Shown one piece after another: positions 52,564 through 62,008 of a DNA stretch of 64,000 nucleotides (position 1 is the first letter of the stretch; every line of letters starts with the position of its first letter). The stretch is taken from NCBI GenBank assembly GCA_963820795.1, contig CAWGBJ010000009.1, positions 186,001-250,000 on the forward strand, written 5' to 3'. The notes under the pieces were generated by a model that was not told where the DNA came from, did not search any database, and saw nothing but the letters and a program-made list of their open reading frames with translations. A program made the position numbers and the translations under genes. Source of the stretch: Roseiarcus sp963820795 (GTDB lineage Bacteria > Pseudomonadota > Alphaproteobacteria > Rhizobiales > Beijerinckiaceae).

Positions 52564-53883
52564 ATGCGCTTGGCGCCCCTGAGGTACATTCTCCCTCTCG
52601 CCGTTATCCTGACCGGGTGCACTGGCAAGGACGTCATCGACGAACGGGCGCTCCAGGCCCGGGTCGAATATCAGAGCGCATACCCGGCGGCGAACACGAC
52701 TGAGTTTGCCCCGGCTCCGTCCAGGCAGAGCTTGGCGCCGGAGATCTCGTCGTTCCTGCTCGGGCCAGACGATGTCGTCAAAATTTCGGTGCTCAATGAG
52801 CCGGACCTGGACACCACCCAACCGGTGCGGCCGGACGGCAAGATTGCCTTCTTTCCGACTGGAGACCTGCAAGCGGCCGGCCGCACGGTCGAGCAGGTTC
52901 GTGACGAAATCGTCCGACGGCTGCGCGCCAAGTCCGCCCGATCGTATCGGCTTGGCATTCAAGACGTTATCGAAATAAAGGTCTACGGACACGATGATCT
53001 CAACAGCACTCAGACCATCGGTCCTGATGGCACAATATCGATCTTGCCTGGCGGGTCCATCCACGCCGCAGGAAAGACAGTTGACCAACTCGCGGACGAG
53101 ATTACGCAACGCGTGTCGAGTATTGTGCAAAATCCTATCCTGAATGTTTCCGTGAAGGAATACAAAAGCCAGCCACTGTTCATCGCCGATCCGCTGGTCA
53201 ACGTGGTGATTGTGGAAATCAACAGCCGCCGGGTTTCGATCCTCGGTGCGGTGCGTAGCCCGGGAATTGTCAAGCTTCGCACCGCCACAACCCTCATGGA
53301 TGCGATATCCGAGGCAGGGGGACTGGGCGACGACGCAGATTTGCGGGAGTTCATCGTGCTGCAGGGCGGCAAGATCCTGCCGGTCAGTCTCGAACGCTTG
53401 TTCAAGCAGGCGGACCTTAGACAAAACGTTTACCTGCAACCGAACTCGTCAGTCTATATCGCCAGCACCAAGTTCAATACGGCTTATGTCATCGGCGAGG
53501 TGGGCCACCAAGGCAAGGTGACCTGGGAAGGCGCGTTGAGTTTGACGGACGCCGTCGCCCTGGCAGGGGGCGTTGGGGCCAAGGCAAAAGTCGACCATGT
53601 GCTGATCATTTCGGGCGGCCTTGCGAATCCGACGCTGAAACTCGTCGACTTGGGCGGAATTCTCTATCGGGGCGAACTGGAAAAGAACGTCGCCTTGGCG
53701 CGCGGGGACATCGTATACGTGCCTCTGACCGAACTCGGCGCTTCGGAGCGCTATTTTGACTACGCGGTAAAGGCCCTTCAGCCGATCCTCTCGGCCGAAA
53801 GCGCGATCGTCCTCGGAGGCTCGGCGGTCACCACCCTTCAGGGCAAGACCTCGGTGGGCACGAGCATAAGCGTGGGCCAATAA
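52564..53883 (+). CDS. Polysaccharide export lipoprotein (Wza-like) with two Poly_export-type domains
   Basis: 439 residues. Lipoprotein signal with lipobox LTGC (Cys19), so outer-membrane anchored. Two tandem Poly_export-like units follow: LGPDDVVKISVLNEPDLDTT with VRPDGKIAFFPTGDLQAAGR (about 66-125), and LGIQDVIEIKVYGHDDLNST with IGPDGTISILPGGSIHAAGK (about 129-195). SLBB-like repeats come after (VSILGAVRSPGIVKL; AYVIGEVGHQGKVTW). It forms the outer-membrane export channel for capsular or exopolysaccharide. One Poly_export domain is normal, so the duplication is unusual. A cupin gene follows after 5 bases. Confidence 0.88.
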   Translation: MRLAPLRYILPLAVILTGCTGKDVIDERALQARVEYQSAYPAANTTEFAPAPSRQSLAPEISSFLLGPDDVVKISVLNEPDLDTTQPVRPDGKIAFFPTGDLQAAGRTVEQVRDEIVRRLRAKSARSYRLGIQDVIEIKVYGHDDLNSTQTIGPDGTISILPGGSIHAAGKTVDQLADEITQRVSSIVQNPILNVSVKEYKSQPLFIADPLVNVVIVEINSRRVSILGAVRSPGIVKLRTATTLMDAISEAGGLGDDADLREFIVLQGGKILPVSLERLFKQADLRQNVYLQPNSSVYIASTKFNTAYVIGEVGHQGKVTWEGALSLTDAVALAGGVGAKAKVDHVLIISGGLANPTLKLVDLGGILYRGELEKNVALARGDIVYVPLTELGASERYFDYAVKALQPILSAESAIVLGGSAVTTLQGKTSVGTSISVGQ

Positions 53884-53888
53884 GCTGA

Positions 53889-54335
53889 GTGACCGTGGCG
53901 GTCCCGCCGCCGGTGGCCGGCGACTGGAGCTTGGTTGCGCGGATGAATGCGAAGAGTCCGTTCTATTTTGGCAATGCCAAGGCCGACCAGGTGCGAGGCA
54001 GCGGCTGGTTTGTCGGCCAGTTCGTTCCGGCTGAACTCGGGCTCCGCCGCCAGACGGACGTCGAATTGAAGTGGGGGATCCACCCTCACGGCGAAAAGCG
54101 ATCGCAACCCTGGGCCAATCAAAACGGCGCCACGATTTCCGTTCTGATCGAGGGGAGCTTGAGGGTCACGTTCCACATCGACGGAACACAACAGGAGGTT
54201 ACGCTCCAGGCGAAAGGCGACTATGTGATTTTTGGGCCGGAGGTCGTCCACACCTGGGAAGCGATCGGCGAGACGATTGTTCTGTCCGTACGGTTTCCCT
54301 CGGTCGAAGTTGGATTGCGGTCCGCCGGCCTCTGA
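53889..54335 (+). CDS. Cupin-like protein
   Basis: 148 residues from a GTG 5 bases after the export gene. A single beta-barrel: GATISVLIEGSLRVTFHID, then LQAKGDYVIFGPEVVHTWEA, the two cupin half-motifs with a His in the second (VVHTWE) and His residues in WGIHPHGEK. It may bind a metal and act as a sugar-nucleotide epimerase/isomerase-like or sensor domain; the specific function is unknown. Co-transcribed with the exporter. Confidence 0.7.
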   Translation: MTVAVPPPVAGDWSLVARMNAKSPFYFGNAKADQVRGSGWFVGQFVPAELGLRRQTDVELKWGIHPHGEKRSQPWANQNGATISVLIEGSLRVTFHIDGTQQEVTLQAKGDYVIFGPEVVHTWEAIGETIVLSVRFPSVEVGLRSAGL

Positions 54336-54432
54336 GGCTGCGGCTCGGGGCTTCGTTCCGACTTCCGCCAACTCCGGAAACGCATGGGTTTCACGCGGCG
54401 ATGGGAGCAAACCCCCGGACGCGCCTGCGATT

Positions 54433-55410
54433 TCAGCCCGCCGACTTTCTGGGCTGCGACAGCGAACGGACAAAACTCGCGATTTCAGCGTAGACTTGGC
54501 CGGACGCCGAACCCAGAAAATGCAAGCATAAACCCAAAGCGACCACCGCCGCCATCGGATTCCACCAAGATCGCAGAAAGTGCTTGCGGTAATAGCGATA
54601 GCTATAGACTTCGAACATCATCAACGACCGCAGACGCTTCAGCGGGCTCGCCATCGATCCGCCCTTGTGATTCAGGTGAATGATCGCCGCTGCCGGCAAG
54701 TAGAAGCACTTATAACCCTCTTCGGTAATTCGCTTACAATAGTCGGCGTCGACATGATAAAAGAAAGACTCGTCCAAGCGTCCGACGTCACGCATGACCT
54801 TCAAAGGCATCATCGACGCGGCGCCGGATACATAGCCGGCGATGAGCGGCTCGCCCAAATCGCGACCGATATGCAGAACATGCTGTCGCGAAAAGCGATT
54901 GTTCGGGAACAGTTTGGTCACGAACGACTGCGCCCCGAAAATCGCAGCGGTTGGACCGAGAGGCGCCTTGACCGACGCTTGAGTCGTCATATCCGCGTTG
55001 AGCAACTTGCAGCCGACCGCGCCGGCCTCCGGATGGCCTCGGAGAAAATCGATCATCGTGTCGAGGGCTCGCGGCAGGACGATCGTGTCATTATTCAGCA
55101 ACAGAACATAGCGCCCGCGCGCCTCGTCGAGAGCCCGGTTGTTCGAGTACGTATAATGCCGGTTGACCTCGTTCCGCAGCAGACGAACCTCGGGAAATGT
55201 CGCGCCCACCATCTCGCTTGTCCCGTCGGTGGAGGCGTCGTCGACAAGGATGATTTCATACGGCTCGGTCGGAGGGTTCTCAGAAATCGACCGCAAGCAG
55301 TCTCGCGCCAGCTCGAGTGTATTGTAGCAAGAAATGATGATCGTCAGCGCAATGTCGGAAGGCCTTGTCTCGCTGCTCGCCGGTGGTTTGAGGCCGGTCA
55401 TGGCGATCAT
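54433..55410 (-). CDS. Family 2 glycosyltransferase
   Basis: 325 residues, rhamnosyl/GT2 type. Nucleotide-sugar fold: TIIISCYNTLELARDCLRSI, LVDDASTDGTSEM (first Asp), LLNNDTIVLPRALD (DxD-like metal site), ESFFYHVDADYCKRI (catalytic-base region). A C-terminal hydrophobic segment (WWNPMAAVVALGLCLHFLG) may attach it to the membrane. It transfers a sugar to the growing polysaccharide. Convergent with the cupin gene. Confidence 0.91.
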   Translation of the reverse strand: MIAMTGLKPPASSETRPSDIALTIIISCYNTLELARDCLRSISENPPTEPYEIILVDDASTDGTSEMVGATFPEVRLLRNEVNRHYTYSNNRALDEARGRYVLLLNNDTIVLPRALDTMIDFLRGHPEAGAVGCKLLNADMTTQASVKAPLGPTAAIFGAQSFVTKLFPNNRFSRQHVLHIGRDLGEPLIAGYVSGAASMMPLKVMRDVGRLDESFFYHVDADYCKRITEEGYKCFYLPAAAIIHLNHKGGSMASPLKRLRSLMMFEVYSYRYYRKHFLRSWWNPMAAVVALGLCLHFLGSASGQVYAEIASFVRSLSQPRKSAG

Positions 55411-55643
55411 CCAACGTGCATCGGGTCACGCGGCAGTAATGGCAATGCCAAGTCCCGTCCAAACTAAACCCAAGATAGCAAAGGCCTAGCCTGAGAAGCC
55501 TCGTGATTCAACCAGAATTTTGGCTGGTTCTGACCGAAAGTCGAGTTATAAGCAATGCTGGGACGGCCGAAGATATTCGCTCACCGACCTGTACAGTTAG
55601 ACAGAAAGCCGGGAGAACTGAGATCTCATACTCGGAGTTCGCC

Positions 55644-56156
55644 TTGTGGCTGACGCCCTGCGAGCCGCTTCGCGCGACGCTTCGTTGGATTGTGCGTCGT
55701 CTGGCCTCGAGCCTCGACGCGGTCGAATTCGAGCCGCACGTGACCGTATTTTGTGGCCGCTCGAGCGAGCTGGAGGCGCGCGGCGTCGTCGACCTGGTCG
55801 CCGGGCAATTCTCTCGGGTAGAGCTGATCGCGGATCGCTTGGCCTATACGGGGAACTATACGAAAAGCCTGTTTGTGCAGTTCCAGGAATTGACCGTGTT
55901 GCGACGCATGTTCGGGAGCGCGGCGAGAGCCTATTCGCAGCCATCCGACTACGTCCTCAGCCCACACCTGAGCCTGCTCTACAAGAAACTGCCCGCGGCC
56001 GAACAGCAAAAGCTTTGCGAGACGCTCGATGTGCCCATGGGCGCCTATCGATTTGATCGGATCCAGATGATCGAAACCGAACTGCCGATCGAGGATTCCC
56101 GGCCGGTAAGACGATGGCGGACGGTGTCCGAGGCCCCGCTTGCAAAGACGGAATGA
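55644..56156 (+). CDS. 2H phosphoesterase (cyclic phosphodiesterase-like)
   Basis: About 170 residues. It carries both H-x-T/S motifs of the two-histidine family: FEPHVTVF and LSPHLSLLY, with the usual spacing. Such proteins hydrolyse 2',3'-cyclic phosphates or ligate RNA. The frame is open from GTG 55503, but the first 47 codons are AT-rich and unlike the rest; the start chosen is TTG 55644, seven bases after CGGAG, where family similarity begins. Why it sits in a polysaccharide region is unknown. Confidence 0.72.
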   Translation: MWLTPCEPLRATLRWIVRRLASSLDAVEFEPHVTVFCGRSSELEARGVVDLVAGQFSRVELIADRLAYTGNYTKSLFVQFQELTVLRRMFGSAARAYSQPSDYVLSPHLSLLYKKLPAAEQQKLCETLDVPMGAYRFDRIQMIETELPIEDSRPVRRWRTVSEAPLAKTE

Positions 56157-56179
56157 ACTGCGGCCGCCGAGCGTCGGGT

Positions 56180-57472
56180 CTATGGACGCCGACCTGGCAA
56201 AGCGGCGGCCGCGACGGCGACAAACCGCCCTTCCGTTTTCGCGAGAGTCAATCGCGCCAACGGCATGGTCAAGGCGGTGCTGACCAGCGCCATGAGGATC
56301 ATGGCGGTGAAAATAGTGGGGGAGATGATGCGCGCGTCGAGAAGTATGGTCAGAACGACGAGTTCGGTCAGACCCTTGGATTGCAGCAGGGATCCGAGAC
56401 TGAACGCGACCGACCACGGCTCGCCGGTCAGTCGGGCTGCGGCGGCGGTCCCGCCGACGATGCCGAATGCGGCGACCGCCGTGGTGATCGCAAACACCTC
56501 CAGCAACGCCGGCGAACTCGGGTCGATGAGTATTCGCATCCCCGTCAGCGTGAAGAAGAAGGGCATCAGCAGCGCGACCGTCATGACTTGCAACCGATCC
56601 AGGATCGGCTGGTGCAGTTTTGCGGGAATAATCGACCCGACAAGAAAAGCCCCGATGATATAGTGCAACCCCATGAGTTCGGTGGCGAGCGCGGAGGCGA
56701 TGGTTGCCGCGCCCACCACAACCAAGGCCCTCGTGCTGATTGCCTCATCGTGCATCCGGGACATGACCATGTCGCTCAGGATCGGCCGCACAATCCGCAC
56801 CATCGCGAACAGGTACGCCGGCGCCAGCGCCAGCAGGTAGATTGGCGGCAACCCGTGCCGCTCGCCCGAATGCGCGGCCGTGGCCGTGAGAAGCACGCCA
56901 AGCAATATCCACAAAACGATATTGTTCACGCCGGCCACTCCGAGCGCCAGATGGCCGATGCGGCTGCCGAGCAGCCCCATTTCGCCCAAAATCGCGCTGA
57001 GCACCGGAAGCGCATTCATGCTGACGCAAATGCCCACCGCCGCCATGAATTCGATCGAACTGACGCCGGCGAGAAGCTCGCCCGGATGGCGCGACAGGAT
57101 CCAGGCTCCCGCCAGACAACCGAGCGTCAGTGGGATGGCGACGTTTGCCGCCGCCACCGGCCAGAACGTCCGATCGCTGCCGCTAAAGACGCTGGGGTCG
57201 AGATGGAGCCCGGATATCAAGCCGAAGAGCAGCACCCCAACAGAGGCAAGTCCAGAAAGGGAAGCCAGCATTGCCGGACTGGCGAACATCTGAAAATAAT
57301 CGGGGGAGATTCTGCCGAAAACCGAAGGTCCCAGGACAATGCCGAGGATGATCTGGACGACAACGAGCGGCATAAGCCCCCGAAGCCCGGATGCGCGCAA
57401 CAGGGCTACGGGACCCACAACAATAATAAACGCTTGAAGCAGGAAAATAGAGCTAGGAGTCATCGCCGGCAA
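56180..57472 (-). CDS. CPA2-family cation/H+ antiporter
   Basis: 430 residues, about 12 membrane spans. Family landmarks: VVQIILGIVLGPSVFGRISP, FEMLGLH-like LMGLHYIIGAFLVGSIIPAK, and LTGMRILID. Exchanges Na+ or K+ for H+. No regulatory TrkA-N/C domain follows within this gene, so it is a transport core only. It is 15 bases after the sugar transferase stop, so probably co-transcribed with it. Ion specificity unknown. Confidence 0.87.
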   Translation of the reverse strand: MPAMTPSSIFLLQAFIIVVGPVALLRASGLRGLMPLVVVQIILGIVLGPSVFGRISPDYFQMFASPAMLASLSGLASVGVLLFGLISGLHLDPSVFSGSDRTFWPVAAANVAIPLTLGCLAGAWILSRHPGELLAGVSSIEFMAAVGICVSMNALPVLSAILGEMGLLGSRIGHLALGVAGVNNIVLWILLGVLLTATAAHSGERHGLPPIYLLALAPAYLFAMVRIVRPILSDMVMSRMHDEAISTRALVVVGAATIASALATELMGLHYIIGAFLVGSIIPAKLHQPILDRLQVMTVALLMPFFFTLTGMRILIDPSSPALLEVFAITTAVAAFGIVGGTAAAARLTGEPWSVAFSLGSLLQSKGLTELVVLTILLDARIISPTIFTAMILMALVSTALTMPLARLTLAKTEGRFVAVAAAALPGRRP

Positions 57473-57487
57473 AGTCTCCTGAGGCTC

Positions 57488-58345
57488 TCAGAGGGCGCCA
57501 TGACCGGTAATGACCTGCTTGATCGTCAAAAGTATAATCTTGATATCCAGCGCCATGCTGCGTGCGTGCACGTATTCGAGGTCCAAGGCGAGAGTTTCGC
57601 CCCAGCTCAGCAGCTTGCGGCCGCGAATCTGGGCGAGTCCTGTTATCCCTGGCTTGCAAGTGAATTTTATCATCTCCTCCGGAGTGTAATATTGTAGAAC
57701 CTCAGGCGCCTCGGGACGAGGTCCGACCAGACGCATATCTCCAATCAGCACGGACCAAAGGTTGGGGAGTTCGTCCACGGAGAGCTTGCGCAGCACGCGT
57801 CCGACACGCGTGATGCGTGGGTCGTTTTCGACGTGCGGAAACCGGCTGCGAAAGTCCTCCTGGGCGGCATAGACGGCCGGAAAATGACTGGGAAAGCGCT
57901 CCCGCGCGTCGCTGTACATCGTGCGAAACTTGATCAGCGTGAAATAGGCGGGCGCCCAGTATTGCGCATCAGGATCGTAACCGCCCGGCGGCGGACGCAA
58001 ATCGACGCGTCCCTCGAGATCGCGCCCGCGAAGTGGAACGGAACGCGCGGGCCGTCTGTGGCGGAAGAGCGCCGGTCCCGGAGAATCGAGACGGATGACG
58101 ATCGCTGTGGCCAGCATCAGGGGCAGGGCGACAAGCAATCCCGCCGACGCGAGTACGATGTCGAAGGCCCGACTGACGGCCTCAATCATGACATGCGGCG
58201 TCTGTGAAGGTCGGACTGGAATGACGTCGATCTTTCCGGAACTGGCGGACTTGGGCGCGAGTGACGAAGGGATGGCCGCGGTCATGCCGTCCGTGCGCGG
58301 GACGACATCGCAAGGGCGCTCCGAAATCACCTTCGTTTGCGGCAA
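57488..58345 (-). CDS. Polyprenyl-phosphate sugar phosphotransferase (ExoY/WbaP-type)
   Basis: 285 residues. A membrane segment (VLASAGLLVALPLMLATAIV, about 65-84) precedes the catalytic domain with KFRTMY, KLSVDELPNLWSVLIGDMR, LVGPRPE and CKPGITGLAQIRGR. It initiates polysaccharide synthesis by loading the first sugar phosphate on undecaprenyl phosphate. It lies downstream of the 2OG-oxygenase fusion gene and upstream of the antiporter, all on the minus strand. A low-complexity N-terminus (about 1-50) is unusual. Sugar donor unknown. Confidence 0.92.
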   Translation of the reverse strand: MPQTKVISERPCDVVPRTDGMTAAIPSSLAPKSASSGKIDVIPVRPSQTPHVMIEAVSRAFDIVLASAGLLVALPLMLATAIVIRLDSPGPALFRHRRPARSVPLRGRDLEGRVDLRPPPGGYDPDAQYWAPAYFTLIKFRTMYSDARERFPSHFPAVYAAQEDFRSRFPHVENDPRITRVGRVLRKLSVDELPNLWSVLIGDMRLVGPRPEAPEVLQYYTPEEMIKFTCKPGITGLAQIRGRKLLSWGETLALDLEYVHARSMALDIKIILLTIKQVITGHGAL

Positions 58346-58540
58346 TGTCTCGAACCCGATTCCCCAGTGGAAAAAGCCCGCCGCGTTGCCTCTGCCGTCG
58401 CCGAGACGTCAGTCAGACGGCCGATTTTCGACGCTGGCGCTCCGGTCGAACTGAGGCGCCAGTTCTGCTTTCGAGATGTAAAGATGGCCGCCTCGTCCGC
58501 CGATTATGCATCCCCCACGACATTTGCCGCGAGGGCGGGT

Positions 58541-59827
58541 TTAGGCGGTCTGAGCCAGAGACGCCGACCATTTGTCGAAGTACGACTTGCTCAATCCCGA
58601 CAGCGGCAAGCCGATCGGCAGCCGGGACTGGCCGTACTTGGAGAACTCGAGATATTTCTTGATGGTCCTCAGTTCGTCAGCGCCCGTCAGTTGCAGATCC
58701 TCATTGACGAAATGAATGACCCCGCCCCGCTTCACCGCCGTCTCGAGCATGAGGTTACGGTCGTTCTCATCCTCGGGCAGAGCGAAGATGCTGTACATGA
58801 TGATGTTGCACTCACGGTCGTTGACCAGGTGCCACAACGTCGGCAGGTGCATCATATCCTCAAGGTCGAACAGTTCGTAGTTGAACTCGAGATTCTTCTT
58901 TTTGGAGTAATCCACCAGCATATAACGCTGCAGGTGAACGGGTATTCCATAAGTGGATGCCGTGTTGTTGGCGACATAGAAGATATTCGGCTTGCCGTTG
59001 GCGAAAGCCTTTTCCCTGGGCGGCCGGGCGGCGAGCGCTTCCTCCTCCTCTTCGGTATCGGGAATCAGATGGAAATAACCGGCCGGAATCTTGCGGCCGA
59101 GATAGTCGCCATAGATCCCTTCCGCGATGCGGAAATCCATGCTGACCCTGGTTTTTCCGGTCGTGTTGGGGCGGCCCGAGCCGTGGATGTTTTCCTGCGT
59201 GAAGAAGCAGCCGCTGCCCGGCCCCGCCTTGATCTGCCAGCTTTCCTTGGCGAAGAGCTCGGTCATCTGTTGCATGTTGAGGCGGTTCTCGATCGCTTGT
59301 TTGATCAGCTCTCGCGACCTCTTGATGCCAATGATCTGCATGGACCGGGTTCGGTCTTCGTCCGCCGTCACGTCGACGAAGGGCAACCACATGCTGCGCG
59401 AAGCGATGCCGTGACCGTACAGCAATCCGGTATGATACGGGAAAAACAACTCCGGCGTGGTGGGGAGCATGATGCGGACGTTCATGAAACGTTGCACGGC
59501 GACCGGAAGTCGCAGTTTGCCCTGAGTGACGACCTGTTCGCGCACGAAGCGGTTCAGCATGCGGCGGAATTCGGGCAGGTTCGTATCGGCGCAGAGCTGC
59601 TTGGTGACTGTGTAGACCTCGTTGAGCGGGACCGCCTCATGCAAGTAGCTCAGATCGTCCAACTTGTAGCCCATGCCCCGGACACGATTAAGCATCCACT
59701 CGTTGAACGGATATTTCGAATTATCCCAGGAGTAGACTTTCGCGTCCCACACCGTTGTCAGGCTAAGCTCAAGCGCCGCGTCGATCTCATTCGCCGCAAC
59801 CAGCGGTTCCACAACATGCTGAGTCAT
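58541..59827 (-). CDS. Fusion of sporadic-carbohydrate-cluster 2OG-Fe(II) oxygenase and LIC12192-family domain
   Basis: 428 residues. The N-terminal part (about 100-235) looks like a 2-oxoglutarate/Fe(II) oxygenase: candidate His132 in FPYHTGLLYGHG, His215 in TQENIHGSGRP and Arg227/Arg233 in TRVSMDFRI. An acidic linker (EEEEEA, about 259-264) joins it to a C-terminal part (about 280-400) resembling the LIC12192 family: IPVHLQRYMLVDYSKKKNLE, IIMYSIFALPEDENDR, GGVIHFVNEDLQL. These two families are normally separate neighbouring genes in sporadic carbohydrate clusters; here they are one protein. Assignments are from memory of family sequences. Confidence 0.75.
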   Translation of the reverse strand: MTQHVVEPLVAANEIDAALELSLTTVWDAKVYSWDNSKYPFNEWMLNRVRGMGYKLDDLSYLHEAVPLNEVYTVTKQLCADTNLPEFRRMLNRFVREQVVTQGKLRLPVAVQRFMNVRIMLPTTPELFFPYHTGLLYGHGIASRSMWLPFVDVTADEDRTRSMQIIGIKRSRELIKQAIENRLNMQQMTELFAKESWQIKAGPGSGCFFTQENIHGSGRPNTTGKTRVSMDFRIAEGIYGDYLGRKIPAGYFHLIPDTEEEEEALAARPPREKAFANGKPNIFYVANNTASTYGIPVHLQRYMLVDYSKKKNLEFNYELFDLEDMMHLPTLWHLVNDRECNIIMYSIFALPEDENDRNLMLETAVKRGGVIHFVNEDLQLTGADELRTIKKYLEFSKYGQSRLPIGLPLSGLSKSYFDKWSASLAQTA

Positions 59828-60085
59828 ACCGAGCCCCTTTCCCTAATGCCGCACAGAGCAGTCCCACGGGCAAGCGTACCATAAGCGTACAAAAATGTGA
59901 CATGCCAGCGCAAGAAAATGGCTGGACGATGGCTCCGTGTCAACGACTTGGCAAAGTTACCTACCACCCAAAAAAACTAGCGAATAGGAAATGTAGGTAG
60001 AGCGTGAGTGCGCCGAGAGCGTCTCCGCGGAACGACGCGTTCCCCGTTGCCAAAGCAGCCCCAGTCGATCGGGCCGGGCGTGCGC

Positions 60086-60964
60086 TCATCGTGGCCGCGC
60101 GACGAAAATCCCGAGCAGAATGGCGACGCCGCCGAGCGCCTGGATGGCGCTGACCGGCTCCCCGAGGATCAGGTACCCGAAGCCCGCCGCGGCGATCGCC
60201 TCGAGAAAGATGACCAGCGCGGAGAAGGCTGCAGGAAGCTTTCCGAGCGCAACCGTGAGGAGCCCCTGGCCGCCGCAGTGGCTGATCCACGCCATGGCGA
60301 AGAGCGCTGCGAGGCCGCGCGTGGACCCCGGCAGAAGCCTGGGTTCGGCGACGAGGGCGACGAGAAGCAGGATCGCCGCCGTGATCAGGGTCGCTTCGAA
60401 CGTGACCCTTGCGGCCGAGGCGGTCTTCCGCGCCCGCTGCACGGCGAGAAAATAGAGGCCGAAGAAAAGACCGGTGACGATGCCGAAAGCGTCGCCGACC
60501 GCCCCGGCGGGCTTGAGCTCGAAGCTTTGCGCCAGCAAAGCCGCGCCGCCGATCAGGCAGAGGCCCAGCCCGCCGAGCACCTCTCCCGTCACTTTCTGCC
60601 TGAGGAGCAGCCAGCCGAACAGAACGACCCAGATCGGCGCGGTGGTGGCGAAGAACGTCGCATTGGCGACGCTGGTATGCACGATGGCCAGATGCCAGAA
60701 GCAAAGATCGCCGGCAAAGGCGAGCCCCGACAGAATCGCAGCCTTGGAGAAGCGCTGGGATCTCCCCTCTTTCTCAGCGAGCCGCAGCCAGCCGTAAAGC
60801 AGCGGCAGCGCGAGCGCGACCCGCCAGAAGGCGCTGGCGAACGGCCCGACATCGGCGAGGCGGACGAAGATCGGCGACACGCCCATCGCCACCGCCCCGG
60901 CGACGAGCGCGAGGAAGGGCGCGAGCCGCCCGCCGCGCGCCGCGGTAGAGCTCAGTTGCGACAT
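60086..60964 (-). CDS. EamA/DMT-family transporter
   Basis: 292 residues, about ten spans in two EamA repeats: ANATFFATTAPIWVVLFGWL in the first and AFSALVIFLEAIAAAGFGYL then LGEPVSAIQALGGVAILLGI at the C-terminus. These export small metabolites such as amino acids or drugs; the substrate cannot be inferred. Start ATG 60964 was preferred to a longer open frame. Divergent from the N-formylglutamate amidohydrolase gene (95 bases between starts). The 258 bases before it (59828-60085) hold only a potential promoter for the oxygenase fusion. Confidence 0.87.
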   Translation of the reverse strand: MSQLSSTAARGGRLAPFLALVAGAVAMGVSPIFVRLADVGPFASAFWRVALALPLLYGWLRLAEKEGRSQRFSKAAILSGLAFAGDLCFWHLAIVHTSVANATFFATTAPIWVVLFGWLLLRQKVTGEVLGGLGLCLIGGAALLAQSFELKPAGAVGDAFGIVTGLFFGLYFLAVQRARKTASAARVTFEATLITAAILLLVALVAEPRLLPGSTRGLAALFAMAWISHCGGQGLLTVALGKLPAAFSALVIFLEAIAAAGFGYLILGEPVSAIQALGGVAILLGIFVARPR

Positions 60965-61059
60965 CCGGCAAAGGATTCCGTGGAAACGATCGCCCGGCGA
61001 TCTCGCCGGGTCGTGGCCGGCCGTCCATAGTCTCGCCAAACCCCGCGAGCAAGCAAAGC

Positions 61060-61902
61060 ATGATGGACGGAACAGCGCGCCTCGATCTCCTGCCGGACGA
61101 GCCGGCCTTTTCGCCGGTCGAGACGGTCGCCGGGCCGCTCGCCGCCGGAGCGCTGCTGATCTGCGATCACGCCTCGAACGGGCTGCCGCCGGGATACGGC
61201 TCGCTCGGCCTCGGCCGCGAAGCGCTCGAGCGGCATATCGCCTACGACATCGGCGCGGCGGCGCTGACCCGGACGCTCGCGGCGCGGCTCAAGGCCCCGG
61301 CCGTGCTTTCGACCTTTTCGCGCCTTCTCATCGACCCGAACCGCGGCGCGGACGACCCGACGCTGGTCATGCGCTATTCCGATGGCGCGATCGTGCCCGG
61401 CAACGCGCGCGCGGACGCGGCTGAGATCGCCGGCCGGCGCGACCGCTACTGGGCGCCCTACCGGGAGAAGGTCGCCGCGACGGTCGAAGCGATGATCGCG
61501 GCGGGCGAGCCGCCGGCGATCCTCTCGGTCCACTCCTTCACCCCGGTCTGGCGTGGCGCGGCGCGCCGCTGGAAGGTCGGGGTCTTGTGGGACCGCGACG
61601 ACCGCCTGCCGAAGCCGCTCCTCGAAGCGCTCGCCGCCGAGCCCGATCTCGGCCCCGAGGCGATCGGCGACAACGAACCTTACGACGGGGCGCTCGCCGG
61701 GGACACGATCGACGCCGTCGCCACCGCGCGCGGCCTCGCCAACGCGCTGATCGAGATCCGCCAGGACCTGATCGCCGAGCCGGCCGGGGCGCTGTCCTGG
61801 GCCGACCGGCTCGCCCGCCTCCTGAAGCCCATCCTGGCCGATCCCGCGACGCGGAGCCCGAAAAATTTCGGCAGCCGCGCCCAGCGGGGACGACGGGCCT
61901 GA
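61060..61902 (+). CDS. N-formylglutamate amidohydrolase family protein
   Basis: 280 residues. Family motifs: LLICDHASNGLPPGYGSLG, STFSRLLIDPNRGADDPT and ILSVHSFTPVWRG, matching the FGase family that releases formate from N-formylglutamate in histidine degradation. No hut genes are in the window, so a role on another N-formyl or acyl substrate is possible. Divergent from the EamA gene; followed by a REP-type repeat 106 bases after the stop. Confidence 0.9.
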   Translation: MMDGTARLDLLPDEPAFSPVETVAGPLAAGALLICDHASNGLPPGYGSLGLGREALERHIAYDIGAAALTRTLAARLKAPAVLSTFSRLLIDPNRGADDPTLVMRYSDGAIVPGNARADAAEIAGRRDRYWAPYREKVAATVEAMIAAGEPPAILSVHSFTPVWRGAARRWKVGVLWDRDDRLPKPLLEALAAEPDLGPEAIGDNEPYDGALAGDTIDAVATARGLANALIEIRQDLIAEPAGALSWADRLARLLKPILADPATRSPKNFGSRAQRGRRA

Positions 61903-62008
61903 TCGGTACGAACTCGCGACTCGGAATTTCGGGTACGCGCACGATTCAACGCCCGGCGAACGCGTCATGTTCGCCCTCGGAACAGCAAGTCGCGACCGAC
62001 TAGAGAGC

